Origin: Alphaproteobacteria bacterium GWF2_58_20
Lineage (GTDB): Bacteria; Pseudomonadota; Alphaproteobacteria; UBA1247
Length of the DNA stretch: 64,000 nucleotides
Assembly (NCBI GenBank): GCA_001768735.1
Contig: MEMB01000006.1
Span: 1-64,000 of the forward strand
Direction: 5' to 3'
Shown in pieces: positions 1-8,451 of the stretch. The notes beneath the pieces were generated by a model. It worked only from the letters and a program-made list of their open reading frames with translations, was not told the origin of the DNA and did no database searches. Every line of letters starts with the position of its first letter. The first letter of the stretch is position 1. The translations under genes and the position numbers were made by a program.

Positions 1-1
1 C

Positions 2-658
2 AACGGTCAGGCGCTGGCGGCATCGGCCAGCTGTTCCATCACCATCCAGCCAGTGGCCACCGAGAATGGCAGCTATGCGGGAACGCTTCAGGTTTCCGGC
101 ACGCCGGGAGGTACGGTCAGCCAGACCCTTTCCGGCACGGCGATCGGGTTTGTTGTGGATCCTGGCACAGTCGTTCCGGATGGCTCGGTGTATGTGGGTC
201 TTTCGCCGGACGGCAATGTGCCAATGTATGTGACGCGCTGCGATGCAGGCATGAGCTGGGACGGTTCTGCCTGTACGGGAACGCGGTCGGCGCTTACCTG
301 GGGAACTTATGGAACGACAACGGGCATAACCGATGTCAACACGGGGGAAGCGAACACCACGGCGCTGGCTGTCTATGGTGACACGGCTGTGGCAAAGTAT
401 TGCGACAATTTGGATATGCATGGCAAGATGGATTGGTATCTGCCGTCGCAGGAGGAACTGAATGTGATTTATTTGGCCTCGGTTGCTGCCGGAGGAACAT
501 TTAGGTCGAGTTTTGATCTCAGCGGGTCAGCATTTTCGGGTGTTTACTGGTCCTCATCGGAGTACAACGCATACAATGCGTGGTACCAGAGATTCAGCGA
601 TGGCTACCAGAATGCCAGCAAACTCAACGGACGCTCCGCCCGCTGTTCCCGTAGATGA
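2..658 (+). CDS. C-terminal part of a DUF1566-like, Ig-like surface protein (5' end outside window)
   Basis: The frame is open from the window edge, so the gene starts upstream and only about 218 residues are visible. The first part looks like a beta-sandwich repeat (Ser/Thr/Gly-rich, 'GTLQVSGTPGGTVSQTLSG'). The last ~130 residues resemble the DUF1566/Lcl C-terminal domain, with 'WYLPSQEELNVIY', 'VYWSSSEYNAYNAW' and a terminal 'SARCSRR'. Such domains occur in secreted or surface-anchored proteins, often in large paralogous families. The precise function is unknown. A palindromic repeat begins a few bases after the stop codon. Domain assignment is by motif recall, not by a profile search. Confidence 0.6.
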   Translation, partial: NGQALAASASCSITIQPVATENGSYAGTLQVSGTPGGTVSQTLSGTAIGFVVDPGTVVPDGSVYVGLSPDGNVPMYVTRCDAGMSWDGSACTGTRSALTWGTYGTTTGITDVNTGEANTTALAVYGDTAVAKYCDNLDMHGKMDWYLPSQEELNVIYLASVAAGGTFRSSFDLSGSAFSGVYWSSSEYNAYNAWYQRFSDGYQNASKLNGRSARCSRR

Positions 659-662
659 ATGA

Positions 663-764
663 TTTAGAGCCTTGAGCGTTTGGATGGGACAATTCCTGTT
701 GATCTTGGGACGCCCCCCTGCAAGGCAACAGGGGTATTCAAGATGAACGCTCAAGGGCTCTAAA
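663..764. repeat. Palindromic repeat, copy A (complete)
   Basis: A 102-bp element bounded by a near-perfect inverted repeat: TTTAGAGCCTTGAGCGTT at the left, and AACGCTCAAGGGCTCTAAA at the right with one extra G. The interior forms a longer imperfect hairpin (CCTGTTG pairs with CAACAGG). It fills the gap between the DUF1566-like gene and malQ, ending next to the malQ stop codon. Related copies lie at 3760-3926, 10567-10664 and 41586-41653. The right arm holds AGGGG, seven to eight bases, then an ATG. Confidence 0.9.
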
Positions 765-765
765 A

Positions 766-3015
766 TCAGGCGAAAGGACGGGCCTTGCGCAACAGGGCGG
801 TGATCCGTCCAAACCCTTCATGGGTGCCCATATCCTCAAGCGGGGTTGGCAAACGCCGGCGCCAGTTGGGATATTCGCGCACCGTACCCGGCAGGTTCAC
901 CTGCTCCGGCTGGCCAAAGACATCCTCAAGCTGCAACAGGACAATGGCTGACGGTGTTTTGGCCAAAAAGGCAATGGAGGCTTCCAGCAGATCCGGTGGC
1001 ATCTCGTCTCCGCACAAGTGTGCCTCCGTCAGGCGTGGTGCAAATGCCTGCCCATTTGGCCAACCCTCTTCAATATCCAGCAACCGAACAAGGCGTTCGC
1101 GTTCTCCCCGCCGCTTATTAAATGCCGCATTCCGCCCTTCTTCCGTCAGGAACAGACCATGCTTTTCAAACAGCTCCAGATCGTGGCCCACCCACCAGCC
1201 CGACAAGGTGGGTTGGTCATGGTTGCTGATGGTGACATTGGCAAGGGCCGGATAAAACGAAGTTCCAAGAAAATCTCCCGTGGCCGCACACTGGCGATAA
1301 AGAACCCGGGTGGCGAGGATTCCCATTTCCGCCATCCTCTCTCGAAATCCCTGCGGCACCGTACCAAGGTCTTCCCCCAGGACCAGGCAGGCATGGCGCT
1401 GACTTTCCAAGGCAAGAATGCCCAGCAAATCCTCAAAGGGATAAGCGACATACGCACCCCGTACAACCTTTTCCCCAGGAACAGCAACAGGAGCCCAGAA
1501 CTTGCGCATGATTCCCATGATATGGTCGATTCTGAGCGCCCCGGCGTGTTTCATGTTCCGGCCCACAATCGCCCGGAAATGCTGGTAACCGGTTTCTTGC
1601 AGGACATGCGGCAACATGGGGGCAAGACCCCAGTTTTGCCCACGCGGACGCCGCAAATCCGGTGGCGCCCCAATAAACAGGTCATGCACAAACAGATCCG
1701 GCTGGGCCCACGTTTCTGAACTGTCACCTGCGACCCCCACCGTCTGGTCAGGATAAAGACCGACGCTGAGCCCCGCCTGGCGGCCGGCATCCGCAGCTGC
1801 GGCGAGCTGTTCCTCCGCCAGCCATTGCAGGTACATGAAAAACTGAACCCGCGCGTCATGGGACAGGGCCTGAACCGCGCCGGAGTGGCTATCCCGCCAT
1901 GGCTGCGGCCATTCCCGCCAGCCCGGCGCGAAGCCGCCCTTGACCATCATGCCCGCAAGCGCCTGGTAGGTGGCAAACTGGCGCAGGGCCAAACCACCCT
2001 GTTCACAGAAAATTTCAAACGTCCGTCCGCGCCCGGTTACGCCCTTGTCCGCATCCAGGTGCTGCCCCCGGAAATGGGCAAACATCGCTTCAAAAACCGG
2101 GTACTTGAGCCCTGCAACCTTGGTATAATCAATCCAGTCGGCAGCACGCACTTGCGCCAACCGGGCCTGGAAATCCGCAGAGGCCACCAGGGCCTGTGCC
2201 GCTACGCTTTCGGCATAATCCGGCACGGCTTCCACATCAACATAAAGCGCATTGATGAACAGGCGATTGTTGGAACAGTAAGGCCCGGCATTTTCCGGAT
2301 CTTCCGGGAAAAGGGCACAAAGGGGGTTGAGCCCGATCAGGGAAGCGCCTGCCCGGGCGGCCTCGCCCACCAGGAGGCTCAGGTCGGTAAAATCGCCAAT
2401 CCCCCAGTTGCGATGCGAACGCAGGGCATAAATCTGGCAGGGAATTCCCCAGACCCGCTCCGGCTCCGGCCGGTCCAGCCATGCAGGCAGATAGCAACGC
2501 TCCGGCACCACGATCAGGGTCATCTGGGCCAGGGTCCCCGCCAAATCAACCTGTATGCGGTGATAGCCCTGGGGCGGCATAAAAGGCAACGTGACATCAT
2601 GCTTTTGCCACGTTTCTCCTGCAATCTCCCGACTTTCCAGAACCCGCGCGGATTCCAGCTTCAGGAAGATGTCATGATGGGGCCCGGATTCTTCCTCAAG
2701 GCGCAATCCAATTTCCGGTGCCGTGTTTGGAGGAAGGAACAGAGGCACATGCACGGGCAGGTCCTTCTCCCGCACCACCAGAACCGGGGGACAATGCCGC
2801 AGCCAGCTTGCATCTTCAAAAGCGGCCAGACTGGCAGCGGCCTCTTCATCGGTTGCAGCAGCAAACCCCATGCTGGAAAGGAAGCGGCGCTTGGTCTCCA
2901 GGCTGGTGACATGCACCTGGCCCATCTTGTCGGTATATTCCGGCAAAATCCCGGCGGCTTGCGCCAATCTGTCCGTTGCAGTTTCCATGGGCATTTTTGT
3001 ACCAAGAGATGCCAT
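766..3015 (-). CDS. malQ: 4-alpha-glucanotransferase (amylomaltase), stand-alone copy
   Basis: MalQ transfers alpha-1,4-glucan segments between maltodextrins and releases glucose; it is cytoplasmic, GH77. The protein is 749 residues, the long bacterial form with an N-terminal extension of ~150 residues before the barrel. The nucleophile motif 'ALRIDHIMGIMRKFW', the acid/base motif 'LVLGEDLGTVP' and the third-acid motif 'ISNHDQPTLSGWW' are all present, so it should be active. The C-terminus 'QVNLPGTVREYPNWRRRLP' is typical. The chosen ATG gives full family length; a second in-frame ATG lies eight codons in. This copy is monocistronic, whereas a second malQ (32117-34321) sits in the glycogen operon. 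Confidence 0.93.
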   Translation of the reverse strand: MASLGTKMPMETATDRLAQAAGILPEYTDKMGQVHVTSLETKRRFLSSMGFAAATDEEAAASLAAFEDASWLRHCPPVLVVREKDLPVHVPLFLPPNTAPEIGLRLEEESGPHHDIFLKLESARVLESREIAGETWQKHDVTLPFMPPQGYHRIQVDLAGTLAQMTLIVVPERCYLPAWLDRPEPERVWGIPCQIYALRSHRNWGIGDFTDLSLLVGEAARAGASLIGLNPLCALFPEDPENAGPYCSNNRLFINALYVDVEAVPDYAESVAAQALVASADFQARLAQVRAADWIDYTKVAGLKYPVFEAMFAHFRGQHLDADKGVTGRGRTFEIFCEQGGLALRQFATYQALAGMMVKGGFAPGWREWPQPWRDSHSGAVQALSHDARVQFFMYLQWLAEEQLAAAADAGRQAGLSVGLYPDQTVGVAGDSSETWAQPDLFVHDLFIGAPPDLRRPRGQNWGLAPMLPHVLQETGYQHFRAIVGRNMKHAGALRIDHIMGIMRKFWAPVAVPGEKVVRGAYVAYPFEDLLGILALESQRHACLVLGEDLGTVPQGFRERMAEMGILATRVLYRQCAATGDFLGTSFYPALANVTISNHDQPTLSGWWVGHDLELFEKHGLFLTEEGRNAAFNKRRGERERLVRLLDIEEGWPNGQAFAPRLTEAHLCGDEMPPDLLEASIAFLAKTPSAIVLLQLEDVFGQPEQVNLPGTVREYPNWRRRLPTPLEDMGTHEGFGRITALLRKARPFA

Positions 3016-3286
3016 GACCTTTCAAGCACGAATGCAAAAAACACCCGAAAAATACATCACGATTGGGGATTTTCCATAAGTTGCCAAGCCAGAGGATTCT
3101 TCAATCCTTGTTCCTTGGTTCCCAGAAATTCTTCCTATCGACAATTCCTTCCGAAAAAGATTACCCTTCCGGCACACAACATCTGCGACAAAACGAAACA
3201 GGCCTGTTGAAAACCGCTGCAAAAATCCTGCCCCCCGCCTGTTTGCCGCCCACCTGTTTGCCATTCCCGCCAAACCGGAGACTGCC

Positions 3287-3763
3287 ATGCCCCTTTCCAT
3301 CTCCTCCCCCGTCTTCGCCGATCACGAACCCCTGCCTGCAAAATATACCTGTGATGGCGATGGGATTTCCCCGCCGCTGGTCTTTTCCGGCGTTCCGGAA
3401 AACACAAAAAGCCTGGTGCTGGTCGTGGACGACCCCGACGCGCCCGATCCGGCGGCACCACGCATGATTTGGGTGCATTGGATTCTCTACAACCTGCCGC
3501 CGGACACATCCGGCCTGCCGGAAGGCGTACCCCCCTATGCCCTGCCGGAAGGTACCCGGGCCGGCATAACCGACTCCGGAAACACCGAATATGGCAGTCC
3601 ATGCCCGCCCACCGGCACCCATCGCTATATCCATCACCTTTATGCGCTCGACATTGTTCTGCCGGACATGAACCAGCCTGCCAAGCCCGTACTTCTGGCC
3701 GCCATGGCGGGGCATGTCCTTGAAAAGGCGGATCTCGCCGGCCTTTACCGCCGCAAACGTTAG
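3287..3763 (+). CDS. YbhB/YbcL-family (PEBP / Raf kinase inhibitor-like) protein
   Basis: The 158-residue protein has the phosphatidylethanolamine-binding fold signatures 'YTCDGDGISPPLVFSGVP', 'LVLVVDDPDAPD', 'WVHWILYNLPPD' and 'HRYIHHLYALD'. Bacterial members (E. coli YbhB, YbcL) bind anionic ligands; their physiological role is unclear. No signal peptide is seen, so it is probably cytoplasmic. The stop codon TAG is supplied by the first bases of palindromic repeat copy B, so the repeat abuts or has trimmed the original 3' end. Confidence 0.9.
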   Translation: MPLSISSPVFADHEPLPAKYTCDGDGISPPLVFSGVPENTKSLVLVVDDPDAPDPAAPRMIWVHWILYNLPPDTSGLPEGVPPYALPEGTRAGITDSGNTEYGSPCPPTGTHRYIHHLYALDIVLPDMNQPAKPVLLAAMAGHVLEKADLAGLYRRKR

Positions 3764-3926
3764 AGCCTTGAGCGTTTAGATTGAACAATTCCTGTTGATC
3801 TTGGGATGAGCCAGACCGCAAGACGCAAACCGCAGGGCGATGCGGGCATCGTCCAAGGTTTGAAAACGCGGCGGATGGCCATCAAAAGGCAACAGGGGTA
3901 TTCAAGATGAACGCTCAAGGCTCTAA
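3760..3926. repeat. Palindromic repeat, copy B (long-loop form)
   Basis: Same element as copy A, with arms TTAGAGCCTTGAGCGTTT and AACGCTCAAGGCTCTAA. The apical region is expanded by about 70 bp and contains its own small hairpin (CGATGC/GCATCG). The left arm overlaps the stop codon of the upstream YbhB-type gene. The right arm ends just before the rpsA terminator. The loop segment 'GCGGATGGCCA' is shared with copy D, so B and D belong to the same sub-form. Confidence 0.9.
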
Positions 3927-3943
3927 ACCGGGCCTGAAGCCGT

Positions 3944-3983
3944 AAAAAACCGCCCGGAGGATTTCTCCCGCCGGGCGGTTTTT
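3944..3983 (-). terminator. Intrinsic terminator of rpsA (probably bidirectional)
   Basis: Perfect 13-bp inverted repeat AAAAACCGCCCGG / CCGGGCGGTTTTT with a 14-nt loop, giving a U-run on both strands. It lies 23 bp beyond the rpsA stop codon and would also stop transcription arriving from the plus-strand gene on the other side. Confidence 0.9.
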
Positions 3984-4005
3984 CTTTTGGTTCAAGCCTT
4001 CCGGA

Positions 4006-5715
4006 TTATTCGTCCTTGGACTTGGCCTTCTTCATGGCCGCACCGAGGATATCGCCCAGCGAAGCACCGGAATCGGACGTACCGTAATCCGCCATCGCCT
4101 GCTTTTCTTCCTCGATTTCACGCGCCTTCACCGACAGGGTCAGCTTGCGGCTGCTGCGTTCGATCTGGGTGATCTTCGCATCCAGCTTCTGCCCCACGGC
4201 AAAGCGGTCGGTCCGCTGTTCGGCACGGTCACGCGACAGGTCATTCTTCTTGATGTAACCGGTCAGCGAATCATTGACCGTCACTTCAAGACCCATCTCC
4301 TGCACGGCCTTGACGACACACGTGACCACAGAACCCTTCTTCAGGCCCTGCATGGCGTCTTCAAACGGATCTTCGGCCAGCTGCTTGATGCCAAGGCTGA
4401 TCCGTTCCTTGCCGGTGTCAACCTCAAGCACCTTGACCTTTGCCATGTCGCCCTTCTTGAAGGTCTTGATGGATTCCTCACCCGAAACTTCCCAGGAAAG
4501 GTCAGACAGGTGAACCATGCCATCGATATCGCCGGGCAGGCCAACAAACAGGCCGAACTCGGTGATGTTCTTGATTTCGCCTTCAAGGATCGTGCCCGAC
4601 GGATACTTCTCGGAGAAGCCTTCCCACGGGTTGCCGAGGCACTGCTTGATGCCAAGGCTGATACGACGCTTGGTCGCATCGACATCGAGAACCGCAACAT
4701 CCACTTCCTGGGAGGTGGAGACGATCTTGCCGGGATGCACGTTCTTCTTTGTCCAGGACATTTCAGACACATGCACAAGGCCTTCCACGCCCGGCTCCAG
4801 CTCCACAAAGGCGCCGTAGTCGGTAATGTTGGTCACGCGGCCCTTCAGGCGGCTGCCCACAGGGTACTTGCCGTCCACGCCTTCCCACGGATCCGATTCC
4901 AGCTGCTTCATGCCGAGGCTGATGCGCTGGGTTTCCGAGTTGAAGCGGATGACCTGCACGTTGACCGTCTGGCCAATCTGCAAGGCTTCCGACGGGTGGT
5001 TGATGCGGCGCCATGCAATGTCGGTGACATGCAGCAGGCCATCCACGCCACCGAGATCGACAAACGCGCCGTAATCGGTGATGTTCTTGACCACGCCCTG
5101 CAACACTTGGCCTTCCTTGAGGCCGGACACCAGTTCGCTGCGCGCTTCGGCGCGGCTTTCCTCGAGGACAGCGCGGCGCGAAACCACGATGTTGCCACGG
5201 GAACGATCCATCTTGAGGATCAGGAACGGCTGCGGCGTGCCCATCAGGGGGGAAACGTCGCGCACCGGGCGAATGTCCACCTGGCTTCCGGGCAGGAACG
5301 CAACCGCTCCGCCAAGATCCACCGTGAACCCACCCTTGACGCGACCATAAATGACGCCGGTCACACGTTCCGTATTGTTGAAAGCCTTCTCGAGAACCTG
5401 CCAGGCTTCTTCGCGGCGCGCCTTTTCACGGCTGAGCATCGCTTCGCCATTGCGGTCTTCCATGCGTTCAACATAGACATCGACTTCGTCGCCGACCTTC
5501 AGCTCTTCGCCTTCGCCCGCCCGGCCAAATTCCTTCAGGGAAATGCGGCCTTCCGACTTCAGCCCGACATCGATGAGCGCAGAATCGTTCTCGATCGCCA
5601 CGATGCGGCCACGCACGACAGAACCTTCAAAAGAGTCCATGTTCTTCAGGGATTCTTCGAGCAGTGCGGCAAAGGATTCTTTTTTTGCACCCTCTTGGGT
5701 GTGTTTGGTTGACAT
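4006..5715 (-). CDS. rpsA: 30S ribosomal protein S1
   Basis: S1 binds mRNA on the 30S subunit and helps load it. Serial S1 (OB-fold) domains are visible; four of them share the repeated signature 'NITDYGAFV' or a close variant ('NITEFGLFV'), each followed by '(V/L)HVSDLSW'-like and '(I)SLG(I/M)KQ' stretches. The start is set at MSTKHTQEG, preceded by AAGGAAG at proper spacing; an upstream extension of the frame is not supported. The resulting 569 residues match alphaproteobacterial S1. The gene follows cmk in the conserved aroA-cmk-rpsA order and ends at a strong terminator. Confidence 0.97.
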   Translation of the reverse strand: MSTKHTQEGAKKESFAALLEESLKNMDSFEGSVVRGRIVAIENDSALIDVGLKSEGRISLKEFGRAGEGEELKVGDEVDVYVERMEDRNGEAMLSREKARREEAWQVLEKAFNNTERVTGVIYGRVKGGFTVDLGGAVAFLPGSQVDIRPVRDVSPLMGTPQPFLILKMDRSRGNIVVSRRAVLEESRAEARSELVSGLKEGQVLQGVVKNITDYGAFVDLGGVDGLLHVTDIAWRRINHPSEALQIGQTVNVQVIRFNSETQRISLGMKQLESDPWEGVDGKYPVGSRLKGRVTNITDYGAFVELEPGVEGLVHVSEMSWTKKNVHPGKIVSTSQEVDVAVLDVDATKRRISLGIKQCLGNPWEGFSEKYPSGTILEGEIKNITEFGLFVGLPGDIDGMVHLSDLSWEVSGEESIKTFKKGDMAKVKVLEVDTGKERISLGIKQLAEDPFEDAMQGLKKGSVVTCVVKAVQEMGLEVTVNDSLTGYIKKNDLSRDRAEQRTDRFAVGQKLDAKITQIERSSRKLTLSVKAREIEEEKQAMADYGTSDSGASLGDILGAAMKKAKSKDE

Positions 5716-5812
5716 GAGTTGATACTTCCTTTTTCTTCGATATACGGCCAGCCACACCTCCCATTGAAGGGTGCCAGGCAGGTGGCCGCTGTGTCCTCTT
5801 GGAACCAAGCCT

Positions 5813-6487
5813 TCAGGATGCGGCGGCACCACCAGATGAAAGACGTTCCCGCACAATGGCGAGAGCCGTATCCAGCACCTGATCGATGCCAAGCTCGGAC
5901 GTATCCAGCAAAACCGCATCATCCGCCGGTTTCAGCGGAGCCGCGGCGCGCTGGCTGTCACGCGCATCCCGGGATTCGATATCCGCAAGGACGGCGGGGA
6001 ACATAACCGCATCGCCACGATCTTGCAACTCCTTGAATCGCCTTTTGGCCCGAATTTCCGGTTTTGCCGTCACAAAAAGCTTCACGCGCGCATCCGGACA
6101 CACATGCGTACCAATATCCCGGCCATCCAGGACAGCCCCCGGCATGCGCCGGGCAAACTGGCGCTGCAGCTCAAGAAGTGCGGCCCGGACTCCGGGAAGC
6201 GCCGAAACTTTCGAGGCCCCCTGACCGTTTTCCTCACTCCGCAGTTCCGGATCGGAAAAAATATCTTCATGACCGCCTTCGGCCAGCGCATGGGCCGCCG
6301 CCATTCCATCCGCCTCCACCGCAGGATCTCCGCCGCTGCGGCGCACCATAAGCGCGACCGCCCGGTAAAGGGCCCCCGTATCAAGATACGCAATGCCCAG
6401 CGCCTTTGCCAACGCACGTGCAAGGGTTCCCTTGCCGCTGGCGGCCGGACCATCAACTGCAATGACAAGCGGTTCTTCAATGTTCAT
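5813..6487 (-). CDS. cmk: Cytidylate kinase
   Basis: Phosphorylates CMP and dCMP with ATP. The P-loop 'AVDGPAASGKGTLARALA' and 'YLDTGALYRAVAL' are at the N-terminus; 'LDGRDIGTHVCPDARVKLFV', the substrate/phosphate region, follows, with 'RDARDSQRAAAPLKPADDAV' near the end. Length 224 is normal for the family. The start overlaps the end of aroA by 11 bp, indicating translational coupling in an aroA-cmk-rpsA operon. Confidence 0.95.
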   Translation of the reverse strand: MNIEEPLVIAVDGPAASGKGTLARALAKALGIAYLDTGALYRAVALMVRRSGGDPAVEADGMAAAHALAEGGHEDIFSDPELRSEENGQGASKVSALPGVRAALLELQRQFARRMPGAVLDGRDIGTHVCPDARVKLFVTAKPEIRAKRRFKELQDRGDAVMFPAVLADIESRDARDSQRAAAPLKPADDAVLLDTSELGIDQVLDTALAIVRERLSSGGAAAS

Positions 6488-7805
6488 GGATAGAGGCTCC
6501 CAAACCGTTCATGATGGAGAAAAATCCCGGGAAAACCCGGATGATGGGGGCAATTTCATCGACCACAACCGTATCTTCGCACGCCATGCCCAAAACCAGG
6601 ACAGCCATTGCAAGCCGGGCATCGTCGCCCACCGGCACCCGGACACCGCCCCGCGGCACATATCCCCGCACCGGCCCCCGCACCACCATCTGGTCATGGG
6701 ACATGTCCGCCGAAACCCCGCAGGTTCCCAGAACACGCACCAGCTCTTCAAGACGACGGACATCAAAAGTGGACAGGCTCCCGATTCCCGAAACCACCGT
6801 TTCCCCGTCCGCAAGCGCCGCGGCAATGCACAGGGCCGGCAAATCATCAACCATACGGCCAAGCCGCTCCGGCGGAACGGAAACGCCCCGCAGGGAGGAA
6901 CTCCGGACCATCAGATCCGCCACAGCTTCGCCATTCATGTGGCGCTGGTTGTCCATGCGGATGTCCGCGCCCATCTCCACCAGCGTTTCAAAAAGCCCCA
7001 TGCGGCAGGGATTGACGAGCAGGCCCGGCAACGACACCTCTGAATCAGGCTGAATCAGGGCTGCCACCATGGGAAAGGCCGCAAACCCTGGATCTCCGGG
7101 GATTTCCACCTGCTGGCCGAAAAAAGGCGCCCCGCCGGAAACCCGGATTTCCACCCCGCACGCCTGTTGCCGTATGGACAGCGGAATCCCGAAATGCTGC
7201 AACAGGTTTTCCATGTGGTCCGGCGTCGGGAAGGGCTCAATATAAGTTGTGGTCCCCGAAGCCCGAAGGGCCGCCAGGAGAACCGCCGCCTTCACGTTGG
7301 CGGAAGCAATGCTGGCAGAGAACGCGGGCAGCGGCATCAGGGGCGATGCTCCGGCAACAAAAAGGGGCAACCGTCCCCCGGATCGGCTGTGGATGTTGGC
7401 TCCCATGGCCGAAAGCGGCCCAATGACCGCGGCCATGGAACGCCCCTGAAGACTGCTTCCCCCCTGGACAAAGCTGGAAAAAGGACACCCGGCCAGCAGG
7501 CCTAGGAGCAAACGCAGGCCACCCCCACCCGCCACACAGTCCAGCACCCGTTCGGGTTCATGGAAAGCCCGCCCTCCCATGACATGCCATGTGCCCGAAT
7601 CATCCCCCCACAACTCGGCCCCCAGCTGGCGCAGGACATGAATGCTGCCCCCCACCTGTCCGGTTTCGGCAAGACCGGAAATAATGGTCTCCCCTTCCGC
7701 CAGCACCCCCAGGAAAAGGGTGCGCACAGACATGGCCGCATCGCCCGGCATGCGGGCGATTCCAAAGATGGCACCAGTTGGTTGAGACCTCATCGAATGT
7801 GTCAT
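6477..7805 (-). CDS. aroA: EPSP synthase-like protein (AroA) lacking several catalytic residues
   Basis: By position (before cmk-rpsA) and fold this is AroA, 3-phosphoshikimate 1-carboxyvinyltransferase. The family motif PGDKSISHR reads 'PGDAAMSVR' here, so the PEP/S3P-binding Lys (E. coli Lys22) and the next Ser are both Ala. GNAGT reads 'AGGGG'. The Arg corresponding to Arg124 is Ser ('GGSSLQGRSM'). The RVKESDR motif reads 'LSTFDVRRL', losing Lys340. Asp313 ('MVDDLP') and Arg386 ('DARLAM') remain. The start is the ATG after AGGGGGTC, giving 442 residues. It may be an inactive or repurposed enzyme; the frame is intact, so it is not a simple pseudogene. Confidence 0.75.
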   Translation of the reverse strand: MTHSMRSQPTGAIFGIARMPGDAAMSVRTLFLGVLAEGETIISGLAETGQVGGSIHVLRQLGAELWGDDSGTWHVMGGRAFHEPERVLDCVAGGGGLRLLLGLLAGCPFSSFVQGGSSLQGRSMAAVIGPLSAMGANIHSRSGGRLPLFVAGASPLMPLPAFSASIASANVKAAVLLAALRASGTTTYIEPFPTPDHMENLLQHFGIPLSIRQQACGVEIRVSGGAPFFGQQVEIPGDPGFAAFPMVAALIQPDSEVSLPGLLVNPCRMGLFETLVEMGADIRMDNQRHMNGEAVADLMVRSSSLRGVSVPPERLGRMVDDLPALCIAAALADGETVVSGIGSLSTFDVRRLEELVRVLGTCGVSADMSHDQMVVRGPVRGYVPRGGVRVPVGDDARLAMAVLVLGMACEDTVVVDEIAPIIRVFPGFFSIMNGLGASIHEH

Positions 7806-7876
7806 GACCCCCTGCTTGTAGCAAATCCCCCCCTGCGCATGCAACCCTCACAAACACCCCAAAACAACATTCCCGG

Positions 7877-7903
7877 TTGACAAATCGCGCGCGCAAGGAT
7901 AAC
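7877..7903 (+). promoter_or_regulatory. Possible sigma-70 promoter for the TIGR02300 gene
   Basis: A consensus TTGACA lies 60 bp upstream of the start codon. The best -10 partner, GATAAC at 15-bp spacing, is only moderate. The position in the divergent gap between aroA and the TIGR02300 gene supports a promoter, but it is unproven. Confidence 0.4.
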
Positions 7904-7942
7904 GGGCTCTTTGTGACCAACATATCAAGCACGGAGTAAACC

Positions 7943-8266
7943 ATGGCTAAACCGGAATGGGGCATCAAGCGTATCTGCCCGCATTGTGAAATCCGCTATT
8001 ATGACCTGGGCAAGAATCCGCCTGTCTGTCCATCCTGCAAAGGCGTTTATGACGCCGAGCTGATGCTCAAGTCCCGCAAGAGCCGCAGCACGGGATCCGA
8101 AGATGCCATGGCGGCCGAAGTGGCAAAGGAAACCCCGGAAGACCTCCTGCTGGTGGACGAGGCGGACGCCGACCCGATTGAAGCGGGAAGCAGCGACCTG
8201 CTGGAGGACACCTCGGAACTCGATTCCGGTGAAAGCGAGATTGAGGTCAAACTCGAAGAGGAATGA
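7943..8266 (+). CDS. TIGR02300 family (FYDLN acid domain) protein
   Basis: A small 107-residue protein typical of Alphaproteobacteria. The N-terminus has a zinc-ribbon-like pair of CxxC motifs ('RICPHCEIRYYDLGKNPPVCPSC'-type, residues 11-33) around the YYDLGK signature. The second half is very acidic (Glu/Asp-rich to the C-terminus). The function is unknown. It lies immediately upstream of tRNA-Ala, an arrangement I recall from other alphaproteobacteria. Confidence 0.92.
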   Translation: MAKPEWGIKRICPHCEIRYYDLGKNPPVCPSCKGVYDAELMLKSRKSRSTGSEDAMAAEVAKETPEDLLLVDEADADPIEAGSSDLLEDTSELDSGESEIEVKLEEE

Positions 8267-8274
8267 TTTTTTGC

Positions 8275-8303
8275 TTGCATCGGGCAGGCAAGATGAATAT
8301 GTT
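8275..8303 (+). promoter_or_regulatory. Putative promoter of tRNA-Ala
   Basis: TTGCAT, a 17-bp spacer, then TATGTT, ending 36 bp before the mature 5' end of the tRNA. Both hexamers match the sigma-70 consensus at four of six positions. Confidence 0.5.
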
Positions 8304-8339
8304 GCCGCCGCTGCCGCAAGATTCGCGGCATCCCGTTTC

Positions 8340-8415
<76 letters not shown>

Positions 8416-8419
8416 AAAC

Positions 8420-8451
8420 AAAAAGGCCGGTCCGTATGACCGGCCTTTTTT
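8420..8451 (+). terminator. Intrinsic terminator after tRNA-Ala
   Basis: Perfect inverted repeat AAAAAGGCCGGTC / GACCGGCCTTTTT with a 5-6 nt loop and a T-run, four bases after the tRNA CCA end. Confidence 0.93.

Noticed and set aside
1825..3210. A 461-residue plus-strand open frame opposite malQ
   Set aside because: Shadow of malQ, no recognisable motif.
4510..5712. A 400-residue plus-strand open frame opposite rpsA
   Set aside because: Its repetitive sequence mirrors the S1 repeats on the other strand.
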